Assembly (NCBI GenBank): GCA_903930665.1
Contig: CAIYZI010000114.1
Span: forward strand, 1-6,513
Reading direction: 5' to 3'
Length of the DNA stretch: 6,513 bases
Source of the DNA: an uncultured beta proteobacterium
GTDB lineage: Bacteria > Pseudomonadota > Gammaproteobacteria > Burkholderiales > Burkholderiaceae
Position numbers and translations under genes: made by a program. Of the stretch, positions 1-6,298 are shown in pieces. Within the stretch, counting starts at the first letter, position 1. Every line of letters starts with the position of its first letter. The notes beneath the pieces were generated by a model. That model did no database searches and was not told the DNA's origin. It worked only from the letters and a program-made list of their open reading frames with translations.

Positions 1-917
1 CGGGCCACAATATCGCGAGGTGCCAGTTCATTTCTAGCATCATGCTCGGGCATAAAGCGCGTGCCATTTGGCAACTTTATTAAACCACCTTCGCCACGCA
101 TTGCTTCTGTAATTAAGAAGGTGCGATCACTTGGGTGATAGAGGCATGTTGGGTGAAATTGAATAAATTCCATATTGCCCACACGACAGCCTGCTCGCCA
201 TGCCATGGCAATACCATCACCAGTAGCGGTATCGGGATTGCTAGTGTATCGATAGACCTTACCAACACCACCAGTAGCTAAAACTACTGCTTTTGCTTTG
301 ATCGTTTCAACCCGATTATTTTTAATATCCAGGGCATAAACGCCGTAACAATGATTGGGTTTTGTGCGCTGTGTTTTCGCATCTAAATGGCGATTGGTAA
401 TGAGATCTAGGGCAATCCAATGCTCTAGTAATTGAATGTTTTTATGGGCACGTGCTTTATCAAGCAGTACCTCGTGAATGGCTTTACCTGTTGCGTCAGC
501 GGCATGAGCGATTCGACGATGACTATGACCGCCCTCGCGAGTCAGATGAAGACCCATTGGACCAGAAGCATCAGCAGTAAATGGTACGCCTTGGTCTACT
601 AGCCAACGAATCGCTTCGGCACTTTCTTCGGCAATATAGCGAGCGGTGGATTCCACCACAAGCCCTGCTCCAGCATCTATGGTGTCGGCTACATGAGCGT
701 CAATACTATCGTGCTCTTTATCTACAACCCCGACAATACCGCCTTGCGCCCAAGCTGTTGCTGCCTCGCCAAGACCACGCTTTGCCATCACAATTACAGG
801 CTGAGTTTCTGCCATGTGCAGAGCAACCGTCAGACCAGCAAGACCTGCTCCGATAATGAGAACAGGTAATTCTGCGTTGGTTTCGGGGGTACGTAAAGGG
901 GGTTTTGAACTAGCCAT
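1..917 (-). CDS. nadB: L-aspartate oxidase, N-terminal 305 residues (3' end cut by window edge)
   Basis: FAD-dependent cytoplasmic enzyme that oxidises L-aspartate to iminoaspartate, which quinolinate synthase (NadA) then uses in de novo NAD synthesis. The reading frame is open from the ATG at 917-915 to the window edge. Visible motifs: the dinucleotide-binding GAGLAG at residues 23-28 after the LPVLII strand, AQGG at 57-60, the NadB-diagnostic block TREGGHSHRRIAHAADATG at 126-144 (Glu128 matches the substrate-discriminating Glu of E. coli NadB), ATGG at 214-217, QFHPTCLYHP at 253-262, ITEAMRGEGG at 269-278 and APRDIVAR at 299-306. The TREGGHS block separates it from the related succinate dehydrogenase and fumarate reductase flavoproteins. 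E. coli NadB is about 540 residues, so a bit over half is here. The chosen start leaves a normal short N-terminal extension before the FAD fold. There is no clear Shine-Dalgarno; the upstream 10 nt lie in an inverted repeat. It follows the fdh genes on the same strand after 66 nt. Confidence 0.95.
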   Translation of the reverse strand, partial: MASSKPPLRTPETNAELPVLIIGAGLAGLTVALHMAETQPVIVMAKRGLGEAATAWAQGGIVGVVDKEHDSIDAHVADTIDAGAGLVVESTARYIAEESAEAIRWLVDQGVPFTADASGPMGLHLTREGGHSHRRIAHAADATGKAIHEVLLDKARAHKNIQLLEHWIALDLITNRHLDAKTQRTKPNHCYGVYALDIKNNRVETIKAKAVVLATGGVGKVYRYTSNPDTATGDGIAMAWRAGCRVGNMEFIQFHPTCLYHPSDRTFLITEAMRGEGGLIKLPNGTRFMPEHDARNELAPRDIVA

Positions 918-948
918 GCCCAATTCTAAAGGTAATCAGAATTGGGCA
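917..948. repeat. Perfect 11-bp inverted repeat (10-nt spacer) at the nadB start
   Basis: TGCCCAATTCT at 917-927 is the exact reverse complement of AGAATTGGGCA at 938-948, with a 10-nt spacer at 928-937. On the nadB mRNA the 3' arm covers the A of the AUG and the ten bases before it, the place where a ribosome binding site should lie. It could act as a translation-occluding hairpin, or as a DNA operator with half-sites two helical turns apart (centre to centre 21 bp). It is not a normal intrinsic terminator, because neither strand has a T-run after the stem. The symmetry is seen directly; the role is inferred. Confidence 0.7.
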
Positions 949-979
949 CCCCTATCAAACCACAGCAAACCCCAGCAAA
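949..979. repeat. Three imperfect 10-11 bp tandem repeats
   Basis: On the plus strand CCCCTATCAAA (949-959), CCACAGCAAA (960-969) and CCCCAGCAAA (970-979) follow one another, just downstream of the fdhA stop codon at 984-986. The helical-turn spacing would suit a protein-binding site upstream of nadB, but such a short, low-complexity run may be chance. Confidence 0.3.
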
Positions 980-983
980 AACA

Positions 984-3857
984 CTACGCTACTGTTTCGT
1001 TGGTTCCATAACCCACTAACTTCGCGGCATGCCCACCTTTGCTAAGCTTCACTGCGCAGTATTTAAATTCAGGGATCTTACCGAATGGATCTAGTGCTGA
1101 GTTCGTAATTAAGTTAGCGGCAGCCTCATAGTACGCAAATGGAATAAATACAGCACCATGTGGGGTACCGTCATCCCTACGTACATGAATACCTACCTCA
1201 CCACGACGAGATTCCACTGTAATCACATCACCTTCAGCAACGCCTAGCTGAGTCATGTCTTCACCATTCATCGAAACGGTGGCCATCGGCTCAATCGCAT
1301 CCAATACGGTAGCACGACGCGTCATGCTACCTGTGTGCCAATGCTCTAATTGACGACCGGTAATTAAGACAAAAGGATATTCCGTATCAGGACTTTCATT
1401 AGCCGGAATGATGCCTGCCGGCACAAGCCTAGCTTTTCCATCAGCCGTTGCAAAATGATCATCAAACACAATTGGTCTACCTGGATCTTCTGCGGATAGG
1501 CAAGGGTAAGTAACGCTTGATTCCTTTTCAAGTCGCTCCCAAGTTATTCCTTTAATGCTGGCATGCATGGCCTGACGCATTTCTTCATAGACTTCTGCAA
1601 CGCCATCATCTGGACCTTGATAGTCCCAATTCAAGCCCATGCGTTTGGCAATTTCCTGAATGATCCATAGGTCTGGCTTTGCATCTCCTGGAGGATCAAT
1701 GGCTTTTTTACCCATTTGCACCATTCGGTCTGTATTGCTTGCTGTGCCAACTTTCTCAGGCCAAGCACTTGCAGGCAATACAACATCAGCAAGAAGCGCA
1801 GTCTCAGTCATAAAAATATCCTGAACCACTAAATGTTCTAAAGATGCCAATGCATGTCGGGCATGGTTTAAATCGGGATCGCTCATCGCAGGGTTTTCGC
1901 CTTCGATGTACATGCCACGAATCTTGTCTGGGTCACTATCAGGCGCAGTAATCTTGTGCATGATCTCAACGACAGTGTAGCCAGGCTTTCTATCTAATTT
2001 CGCATCCCAGAAATTTTCAAACCAAGCATGTGCAGCGTCATGATCTACACGTTGATAGTTCGGGAACATCATCGGTATCAAGCCCGCATCACTAGCGCCC
2101 TGAACGTTATTTTGACCGCGTAATGGATGCAAACCTGATCCAGGTTTACCAATTTGGCCAGTAATGGTTACCAGAGCAATTAAGCAACGGGCATTATCGG
2201 TACCGTGAACGTGCTGACTTACGCCCATGCCCCAGAAAATCATAGCCGACTTTGTAGTAGCAAACTCACGTGCAACTTCTCTTAACGTTTCCGCAGGAAT
2301 GCCGCAGATTGGAGCCATTGCCTCAGGGCTGTACGCCTTGATGCTCTCTTTTAAAGCCTCAAAGTTATTAACCCGTTGTTCAATGAGTTTCTGGTCGACT
2401 AAACCTTCTTCAATAATCGTGTGAATCATGGCGTTAAGCATTGCAACGTCAGTATCAGGATTGAACTGCATCGTACGCCAAGCATGCTTAGAAATATCCG
2501 TTTTGCGCGGATCGCAAACGACCAATTTAGCGCCACGTTTAGCGGCATTCTTAAACCAGGTTGCGCCAACAGGATGGTTAGCCGTTGGATTGGATCCAAT
2601 AATCATGACCAGACTGGCATTCTCAACGTCATTGACTTGATTACTTACCGCTCCTGAACCAACTCCCTCTAAAAGAGCCGCTACAGAGGAGGCATGGCAA
2701 AGTCGTGTGCAATGGTCTACGTTATTACTACCAAAACCTACACGCACAAGCTTTTGAAATAAGTAAGCCTCCTCGTTGCTACCCTTAGCAGAGCCAAAGC
2801 CTGCCAAAGATTTAGGGCCATACTGCTTTTTCAAATTCGAAAGGCCACCTGCAGCCAACTCCAATGCCTCTTCCCAACTAGCCTCGCGGAAAATATGGGA
2901 CCAGTCCTGACGACTTTGAAGTGCTGACTCATCCTTAGGTACGCCAGCCCTACGAATTAAGGGCTTAGTTAAGCGTTGAGGATTATGAATGTAATCCATT
3001 CCGAAGCGCCCTTTTACACAAAGGCGATTGTGGTTTGCAGGGCCATCACGTCCATCTACGCTAACGATTTTTTCATCTTTGACGTTATAGGTGATTTGAC
3101 AGCCAATGCCGCAGAATGGGCAAACCGAGTCCACCTTGCGATCAACCACCTGAGAGCCAATCAATCCCTTAGGCATTAATGCACCGGTTGGGCAGGCCTG
3201 CACACACTCGCCGCAGGCGACACATGTACTCTCGCCCATCGAATCATTTAAATCGAAAACAATTTCACTATGGGCACCACGCATAGCGTAGCCAATCACA
3301 TCATTTACCTGCTCTTCCCTACAAGCGCGAACACAACGATTGCATTGAATACATGCATCCAAATTAACCGCCATCGCAGGATGCGAAAGATCAGAAGTAA
3401 CCTTCTCACGTCTTAGCGCTTTGAGCTCAGGTCTAACCTGAACATCCATACGGGTAGCCCAAGTACTCAGCTCACCATGTTGATTTTTTTGCTCTTCTTC
3501 TTTGGTATCGCCTACCCACTTAAATCCTTCATCAGGCATATCCGATAACAACATTTCCAGCACGAGCTTTTGACTTTTCAGTGCGCGCTCGCTAGTGGCT
3601 TTGACTTCCATGCCGGGTGTAGCAGATCGACAGCAGCTTGGCGCTAGGGTTCGCTCACCATTAATCTCAACTACGCAAGCTCGGCAATTGCCATCTGGGC
3701 GATAGCCATCCTTAAAACACAGATGGGGAATATCAATTCCATGGCGCTTGGCAGCCTTAAGAATAGTTTCGCCTTCATAGGAAACAATGGTTTTTCCATC
3801 TAAACTAAATTCGACGGTTTGTAGTTCAAGTTCTTTGGGATTAGTAGGTGCGTTCAT
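984..3857 (-). CDS. fdhA: NAD-dependent formate dehydrogenase, catalytic alpha subunit (Mo/W-bis-pterin, Fe-S)
   Basis: Oxidises formate to CO2 at a Mo- or W-bis-pterin centre and passes electrons through Fe-S clusters to the beta subunit. It has 957 residues and no Tat or Sec signal, so it is cytoplasmic. Domains in order: 2Fe-2S ferredoxin-like (about 14-90; Cys47, Cys58, Cys61 and Cys75 or Cys76); two 4Fe-4S sites (Cys169/172/175/179 and Cys212/215/218/222); the cluster of the catalytic domain (Cys246/249/253/280, followed by Lys282); molybdopterin oxidoreductase core (about 297-735); and C-terminal pterin-binding domain (about 826-940, TGRQLEHWHTG at 833-843). Cys387-His388 in the DHCTRLCHASS stretch match the Sec-His pair of E. 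coli FdhF, so this is a cysteine enzyme. Arg580 in LRGQNNVQGASD matches the second catalytic residue. The His-Cys3 cluster motif usual in NuoG/FdsA between the 2Fe-2S and ferredoxin domains is not visible. Size and layout match Methylobacterium FDH1 alpha. It begins 41 nt after the beta gene. The Shine-Dalgarno is weak. Mo or W cannot be told from sequence. Confidence 0.95.
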   Translation of the reverse strand: MNAPTNPKELELQTVEFSLDGKTIVSYEGETILKAAKRHGIDIPHLCFKDGYRPDGNCRACVVEINGERTLAPSCCRSATPGMEVKATSERALKSQKLVLEMLLSDMPDEGFKWVGDTKEEEQKNQHGELSTWATRMDVQVRPELKALRREKVTSDLSHPAMAVNLDACIQCNRCVRACREEQVNDVIGYAMRGAHSEIVFDLNDSMGESTCVACGECVQACPTGALMPKGLIGSQVVDRKVDSVCPFCGIGCQITYNVKDEKIVSVDGRDGPANHNRLCVKGRFGMDYIHNPQRLTKPLIRRAGVPKDESALQSRQDWSHIFREASWEEALELAAGGLSNLKKQYGPKSLAGFGSAKGSNEEAYLFQKLVRVGFGSNNVDHCTRLCHASSVAALLEGVGSGAVSNQVNDVENASLVMIIGSNPTANHPVGATWFKNAAKRGAKLVVCDPRKTDISKHAWRTMQFNPDTDVAMLNAMIHTIIEEGLVDQKLIEQRVNNFEALKESIKAYSPEAMAPICGIPAETLREVAREFATTKSAMIFWGMGVSQHVHGTDNARCLIALVTITGQIGKPGSGLHPLRGQNNVQGASDAGLIPMMFPNYQRVDHDAAHAWFENFWDAKLDRKPGYTVVEIMHKITAPDSDPDKIRGMYIEGENPAMSDPDLNHARHALASLEHLVVQDIFMTETALLADVVLPASAWPEKVGTASNTDRMVQMGKKAIDPPGDAKPDLWIIQEIAKRMGLNWDYQGPDDGVAEVYEEMRQAMHASIKGITWERLEKESSVTYPCLSAEDPGRPIVFDDHFATADGKARLVPAGIIPANESPDTEYPFVLITGRQLEHWHTGSMTRRATVLDAIEPMATVSMNGEDMTQLGVAEGDVITVESRRGEVGIHVRRDDGTPHGAVFIPFAYYEAAANLITNSALDPFGKIPEFKYCAVKLSKGGHAAKLVGYGTNETVA

Positions 3858-3883
3858 ATAGTGATCTTGGAATTTGTCTTAGA

Positions 3884-3897
3884 CTTTTCGCGAAAAG
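3884..3897. repeat. 14-bp perfect palindrome between fdhB and fdhA
   Basis: CTTTTCGCGAAAAG reads the same on both strands. It lies in the 41-nt gap, one base from the fdhB stop codon (3899-3901) and 26 nt upstream of the fdhA start. In RNA it could fold as a 5-bp CUUUU/AAAAG stem with a CGCG loop, which is weak. There is no T-run after it, so a terminator is unlikely. It may be a processing or subunit-balance element, a protein site, or chance. Confidence 0.5.
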
Positions 3898-3898
3898 A

Positions 3899-5701
3899 TT
3901 AAGCAACCTCTTGTGGAAAGTATTTATGGATACAGCGAATTGGGTTTGGTGCCGCTTGACCCAATCCACAAATGGATGCATCAACCATCACTGTTGCTAA
4001 ATCCTCTAATGTTGTTTGATCCCAAGACTTGGCCTGCATCAGCGTGGCCGCCTTACTTGTACCGACACGACAAGGCGTACATTGGCCACAGCTTTCGTGC
4101 TCAAAGAAACGCATCACGTTTAAAGCAACATCCCTAGCTTGATCTTGACTACTGAAAACTACGACAGCCGCAGAGCCAATGAAACAGCCATAAGGTTGTA
4201 AGGTATCGAAATCTAGTGGAATGTTATTCATCGTTGCGGGCAATATGCCGCCAGATGCCCCTCCAGGAAGGTAACCATAGAACTGATGACCCTCTTGCAT
4301 ACCATCACAGTATTCATCGATTAATTCTTGAATAGTGATTCCTGCTGGAGCAAGCTTGACTCCAGGATTTTTCACGCGACCGCTAACGCTGTAACTACGC
4401 AAGCCTTTGCGATCATGACGACCGTAGTCGCTAAACCAATCAGGTCCCCGTTCAATAATGTCTCGCACCCAATAGAGGGTTTCAAAATTATGCTCAAGGG
4501 TTGGGCGCCCAAAAAGACCTACCTGTGCAATGTAAGGAGGACGCATCCGTGGCTCGCCACGCTTTCCTTCAATACTCTCAATCATGGCGGATTCTTCTCC
4601 GCAGATATAGGCACCAGCACCACGACGTAACTCAATCAATGGCAACTCAAAAGGCGGAATAGCTTTGAGCTTTTCTAACTCCACTTCAAGCAATTCTCGG
4701 CAACCATGATATTCATCGCGTAAATAAATATAACAAGCATCAATTCCAACAACATTGACGGCGATTAATAAGCCCTCAAGGAAGCGATGTGGATCGCGCT
4801 CTAAATAAGTACGATCTTTAAACGTTCCTGGTTCGCCTTCATCAATATTGACCGCCATCAATTTAGGAGCGACCTGATCTTTCACAATGCGCCACTTACG
4901 CCCTGCCGGAAAGCCCGCTCCCCCTAAACCACGCAGACCAGAATTTTCCATGGCCTTGATGATGCTATCAATACTATGAGCGCCAGAATGAATGGCTTTG
5001 GCTAGCTTATAACCGCCACTAGCTAGGTAAGATTCATAACCTACGTAATCGGGTGAAACAGCTTGATCTTGGCCTTGAGCGGAAACACCCTTCTCAACCC
5101 TAGTTACAGGATCAAAACTAGCATCACCTTTTGCAAGAGGCTGAATAGTCATGCCGTTTTTTACGGCTGCATCGACTTTATCGACAGTGGCAAAAAGAAC
5201 AGGGTACTGATGAACTACGGCAACTGGGGCTTGTTCACAGCGACCAACACAAGGAGCGGCAATTACTTTTATTTTTGGATTGTCCAAAATTGCAGGCAAT
5301 TTAGCCAATAAATTTTGAGCCCCAGCTAATTCGCAAGCAATACCATCGCAAACCCGAATAGTGATATCGGCCACCGGGTCATTGCCACGAACGACTTCAA
5401 AATGGTGATAGAAAGTTGCCACCTCATAAACCGCAGCCATCGGTATATTCATATCTTTGGCTAAAGCCACCAAATGGCGATCATGCAGAGCCCGATACTC
5501 ATCATTGAGTTTATGCAAATACTCAATCAATAAATCACGACGATGGGGGGCTGGTCCAATCAGTTGACGAACCTCAGCAAGGGACTCATCATCAGCCTGA
5601 CGACCTTTAAGTTTGCTTTTACGACGAATGGTTTCCCTGAGATCATCAGCACTAGCAATGGCCACGGGCTTGATTTCTGCCAAAGATACGGGGTGATTCA
5701 T
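3899..5701 (-). CDS. fdhB: NAD-dependent formate dehydrogenase, beta subunit (NuoE-NuoF fusion, FMN/NAD-binding)
   Basis: Diaphorase subunit: takes electrons from the alpha subunit and reduces NAD+ at an FMN site. It has 600 residues and two fused modules. The N-terminal NuoE-like, thioredoxin-fold module (about 35-185) has a 2Fe-2S site, Cys118-x4-Cys123 and Cys151-x3-Cys155. After a linker at about 186-220 comes the NuoF-like module (about 220-600). This has the FMN/NADH glycine-rich loop GLRGLGGAGFPAGRKW (255-270), NIDEGEPGTFKDR (285-297), GAGAYICGEESAMIESIEGK (361-380), an SLBB-like stretch (about 436-500) and a 4-Cys site, Cys538/541/544 plus Cys578, for a 4Fe-4S cluster. The fusion and length resemble the beta subunit of Methylobacterium FDH1 (about 570 residues). 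In complex I and in FdsGBA enzymes, NuoE/FdsG is a separate gene. It is the first gene of the fdh pair. The ATG at 5701-5699 has only a modest AGAGA sequence upstream, but no better start is visible before the conserved fold. Confidence 0.95.
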   Translation of the reverse strand: MNHPVSLAEIKPVAIASADDLRETIRRKSKLKGRQADDESLAEVRQLIGPAPHRRDLLIEYLHKLNDEYRALHDRHLVALAKDMNIPMAAVYEVATFYHHFEVVRGNDPVADITIRVCDGIACELAGAQNLLAKLPAILDNPKIKVIAAPCVGRCEQAPVAVVHQYPVLFATVDKVDAAVKNGMTIQPLAKGDASFDPVTRVEKGVSAQGQDQAVSPDYVGYESYLASGGYKLAKAIHSGAHSIDSIIKAMENSGLRGLGGAGFPAGRKWRIVKDQVAPKLMAVNIDEGEPGTFKDRTYLERDPHRFLEGLLIAVNVVGIDACYIYLRDEYHGCRELLEVELEKLKAIPPFELPLIELRRGAGAYICGEESAMIESIEGKRGEPRMRPPYIAQVGLFGRPTLEHNFETLYWVRDIIERGPDWFSDYGRHDRKGLRSYSVSGRVKNPGVKLAPAGITIQELIDEYCDGMQEGHQFYGYLPGGASGGILPATMNNIPLDFDTLQPYGCFIGSAAVVVFSSQDQARDVALNVMRFFEHESCGQCTPCRVGTSKAATLMQAKSWDQTTLEDLATVMVDASICGLGQAAPNPIRCIHKYFPQEVA

Positions 5702-5739
5702 ATTATTTAGTCTCTAATTTCTGGTTATTACTGTTAATC

Positions 5740-5763
5740 CCCATACCAATTCGAGGGTATGGG
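5740..5763. promoter_or_regulatory. 8-bp inverted repeat in the fdhB leader, candidate operator
   Basis: CCCATACC at 5740-5747 and GGTATGGG at 5756-5763 are exact reverse complements around an 8-nt spacer. The element ends 38 nt before the fdhB start codon, so it is either in the 5' untranslated leader as a hairpin or close to the promoter as a regulator site. No T-run follows in the direction of fdh transcription. The dyad is seen directly; the function is inferred. Confidence 0.45.
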
Positions 5764-5798
5764 TTCGGCCATGCCACTCTAATCGTGATCTGATGACT

Positions 5799-5824
5799 TT
5801 TGTAAGCATAAAGGACGTTACAAA
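5799..5824. promoter_or_regulatory. 7-bp inverted repeat upstream of fdhB, candidate regulator site
   Basis: TTTGTAA at 5799-5805 and TTACAAA at 5818-5824 are exact reverse complements with a 12-nt spacer. The half-site centres are 19 bp apart, fitting a dimeric activator or repressor. It lies 98-123 nt upstream of the fdhB start, a reasonable distance for an activator such as the LysR-type regulators that often control formate dehydrogenase genes. No convincing -35/-10 pair could be fixed next to it. Confidence 0.4.
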
Positions 5825-5886
5825 TCTTTGCTGACAAGCTTGAGTTTTCCCAATGAGAAACCCACCTCATCAACACAAAGAATTTA

Positions 5887-5902
5887 TTAGGGTTTACCCT
5901 AG
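5887..5902 (-). terminator. Weak hairpin at the stop of the small lipoprotein gene
   Basis: TAGGG and CCCTA (5888-5892 and 5897-5901) pair around a 4-nt loop, with the lipoprotein stop codon (5899-5901) inside the first arm on the minus strand. What follows is AT-rich but has no proper T-run, so it would be a poor intrinsic terminator at best. It is listed because it is the only stem between this gene and fdhB near the gene end. Confidence 0.2.
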
Positions 5903-6123
5903 ATAAGCGAAGGTGAAGGTTGATCGCCAGGGGGTAATGAATAGTCTAAATTACGCTCACGAACACGAGTCTTGAAACAATCGTTATAGCCAGCAGTGCC
6001 AACTTGCCATCCAATGGAAGTGCAATCGTCTTTTGCTGCTGACTCTACGGTTCCGCAGCCAGTTAAAGAGATCGCCGCAAAGACAGGAAGTGCAATAAGT
6101 AAGGGTAGTTTTGTTAATTTCAT
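5899..6123 (-). CDS. Small lipoprotein of unknown function (74 aa)
   Basis: A 74-residue precursor with a clear lipoprotein signal: Lys2 and Lys5 in the n-region, a hydrophobic stretch at 6-19, and lipobox LTGC at 20-23 with Cys23 as the predicted lipidated residue. Gly24 at position +2 is not an inner-membrane retention Asp, so the outer membrane is likely. The mature part is only about 51 residues, with two further cysteines (Cys34 and Cys49) flanking SIGWQVGTAGYND, which could form a disulfide in the periplasm. It ends in a Pro/Ser-rich tail (PPGDQPSPS). The Gly-rich Cys-flanked core vaguely recalls DUF2799-like small lipoproteins, but I do not claim that family. The signal peptide argues that it is a real gene despite its size. 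A plus-strand frame over the same region has no such support. The Shine-Dalgarno is poor. It is on the fdh strand, 197 nt upstream of fdhB, so it is probably a separate unit. Confidence 0.8.
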   Translation of the reverse strand: MKLTKLPLLIALPVFAAISLTGCGTVESAAKDDCTSIGWQVGTAGYNDCFKTRVRERNLDYSLPPGDQPSPSLI

Positions 6124-6126
6124 GGC

Positions 6127-6140
6127 TCAAGTCTACTTGA
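6127..6140. repeat. Short inverted repeat just upstream of the lipoprotein start
   Basis: TCAAGT at 6127-6132 and ACTTGA at 6135-6140 are perfect reverse complements with a 2-nt spacer. They lie 4 to 17 nt upstream of the lipoprotein ATG, over its ribosome-binding region. It could be a small operator or chance. Confidence 0.35.
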
Positions 6141-6287
6141 TTCTGAACTCAACTTCGAGAGGTATTCCCTCTTTTTAAGATTTTGACTTCTGACAGTTGC
6201 AAAGCAGACTTAAGGGAAAGCGTGAACTTGTCCAATGGGCCAATAATCAGCAACAATCCACTGTGCATAAATAAAAAAATACCTTTT

Positions 6288-6292
6288 AGGAG
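6288..6292 (+). promoter_or_regulatory. Shine-Dalgarno site of the DUF1080 gene
   Basis: AGGAG is six nucleotides before the ATG at 6299. It is the strongest ribosome-binding site in the window and fixes the start of the truncated right-hand gene. Confidence 0.8.
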
Positions 6293-6298
6293 ACTCTT

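Larger units (their letters stand above)
6124..6298. other. Divergent intergenic region
   Basis: This 175-nt gap separates the leftward lipoprotein gene from the rightward DUF1080 gene and must hold the promoters of both. A TTGACT at 6183-6188 resembles a -35 box for the rightward gene, but the best following hexamer (GACTTA at 6207-6212, 18-nt spacing) is a poor -10, so no promoter is called. The stretch just before the right-hand gene (about 6266-6281) is A-rich. Confidence 0.5.

Noticed and set aside
581..1011. Plus-strand open frames at 581-856 and 814-1011
   Set aside because: They lie antisense over nadB and the fdhA end, with no signal, motif or ribosome site; nadB conservation explains the open frame.
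2670..2740. Possible selenocysteine (UGA) at the formate dehydrogenase active site
   Set aside because: The frame is uninterrupted and the active-site position is an ordinary Cys (Cys387), so no recoding is needed.
2227..5311. Several plus-strand open frames of 65-100 codons across the fdh genes
   Set aside because: All are shadows of the two large, well-supported minus-strand genes and show no recognisable domains.
5760..5781. Sigma-54-like GTGGCATGG sequence upstream of fdhB (minus strand)
   Set aside because: It lacks the matching GC/TTGC element at the required spacing.
5805..5837. TTGTCA (-35-like) and TATGCT (-10-like) on the minus strand upstream of fdhB
   Set aside because: The spacing is 21 nt, too long for a convincing sigma-70 promoter.
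6158..6176. 5-bp stem (AGAGG/CCTCT) followed by four Ts on the plus strand, terminator-like
   Set aside because: No plus-strand gene lies upstream for it to terminate; it falls in the divergent promoter region, and the stem is short.
5996..6178. Plus-strand 60-codon frame over the lipoprotein
   Set aside because: The minus-strand frame has a textbook lipoprotein signal; this one has nothing comparable.
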